The position numbers were made by a program, and so were the translations under genes. 64,000 bases of DNA from Doryteuthis pealeii (lineage: Eukaryota > Mollusca > Cephalopoda > Myopsida > Loliginidae). Positions 63,851 to 64,000 of this stretch are shown piece after piece. The notes beneath the pieces are model-generated. The model saw nothing but the letters and a program-made list of their open reading frames with translations, did no database searches and was not told the origin of the DNA. Numbering within the stretch: position 1 is the stretch's first letter; every line of letters starts with the position of its first letter. The stretch spans positions 44,951,001 to 45,015,000 of the forward strand of contig CM042142.1 in NCBI GenBank assembly GCA_023376005.1, read 5' to 3'.

Positions 63851-64000
63851 TTATGGAATTACGGTGTTGAGTTTTTCCTTCCTTTCTAAGATAAATATTG
63901 CTCTGTATATAATCTAAAAAGTTTATTATACATTGAGCTCTCTTTAGTGATTTAAAGATTCACTGTATTTATACATACTGGATCATACAATAATAATACA

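Overview
The window looks like a gene-poor, repeat-dense piece of an animal nuclear genome, most likely a cephalopod (octopus-like) or another lophotrochozoan. I infer this from dense (TA)n/(CA)n/(GA)n microsatellites, several tRNA-derived SINE families, a 1.29-kb mariner-like transposon, Penelope-like (PLE) remnants, Helitron ends, and short TTAGGG-type telomere-like repeats. No bacterial operons, rRNA genes, intact tRNA genes or CRISPR arrays are visible. The only host-gene candidate is a short promoter plus first exon at about 8.6-8.93 kb, where a TATA box is followed by an ATG, eight codons and a GTAAGT donor. Almost every long open frame is microsatellite or minisatellite translation or a decayed transposon.

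Working labels for the repeats. Rep-A is a ~560-580 bp retroposon with target-site duplications (TSDs). SINE-B has a Lys/Arg-like tRNA head and is ~240 bp. SINE-C (~295 bp) and SINE-D (~130 bp) have Gln-like tRNA heads and share a 3' end. SINE-5S is a tRNA head plus a 5S-rRNA-like core. LINE-I carries an RNase H domain. LINE-R has an (ATG)n tail. LINE-Z has a C-terminal C2H2-like finger.

Layout. 0-5 kb: an inverted pair of full-length Rep-A copies, a decayed third copy, then a minus-strand PLE reverse transcriptase remnant. 5-7.3 kb: a perfect 44-bp hairpin, then a near-perfect inverted repeat carrying two complete hammerhead ribozyme motifs, then a SINE-C/SINE-D dimer. 7.3-9 kb: a LINE-I fragment, possibly inside a hAT-like element, then the candidate promoter and exon. 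9-12.2 kb: microsatellite, 5S-SINE-like and 182-bp tandem arrays. 12.5-25.6 kb: SINEs, a LINE-I C-terminus, a large inverted repeat, hairpin elements and a Rep-A copy with a perfect 20-bp TSD. 26-31.8 kb: LINE-R fragments, a Helitron, nested Rep-A in SINE-5S, telomere-repeat MITEs and a 190-bp-arm fold-back. 32-39.3 kb: microsatellites, AT-rich DNA, a TIR element and the mariner. 40-45.3 kb: a 160-bp tandem array made from LINE-R coding sequence, Helitron pieces, a D-in-C nested SINE and a 353-bp tandem duplication. 46-49 kb: a second TIR element and a minisatellite split by a LINE-Z insertion. 49.5-64 kb: SINEs, nested SINE/Rep-A, LINE-R and LINE-Z fragments, a PLE GIY-YIG endonuclease with a (TA)n expansion, another Helitron, and a second mariner-like remnant.

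How the parts work together. The elements form visible parasite hierarchies. Rep-A and SINE-5S end in the same 3' tail (GGTTGATATGCCGTAAA plus CAAAC-type repeats) that also ends both LINE-I fragments, which points to LINE-I as their mobilising partner. SINE-C and SINE-D share a different tail that often runs straight into (TA)n. The most notable object is the hammerhead-bearing inverted repeat at 6.19-6.72 kb, which also has a tRNA-like A/B-box region.
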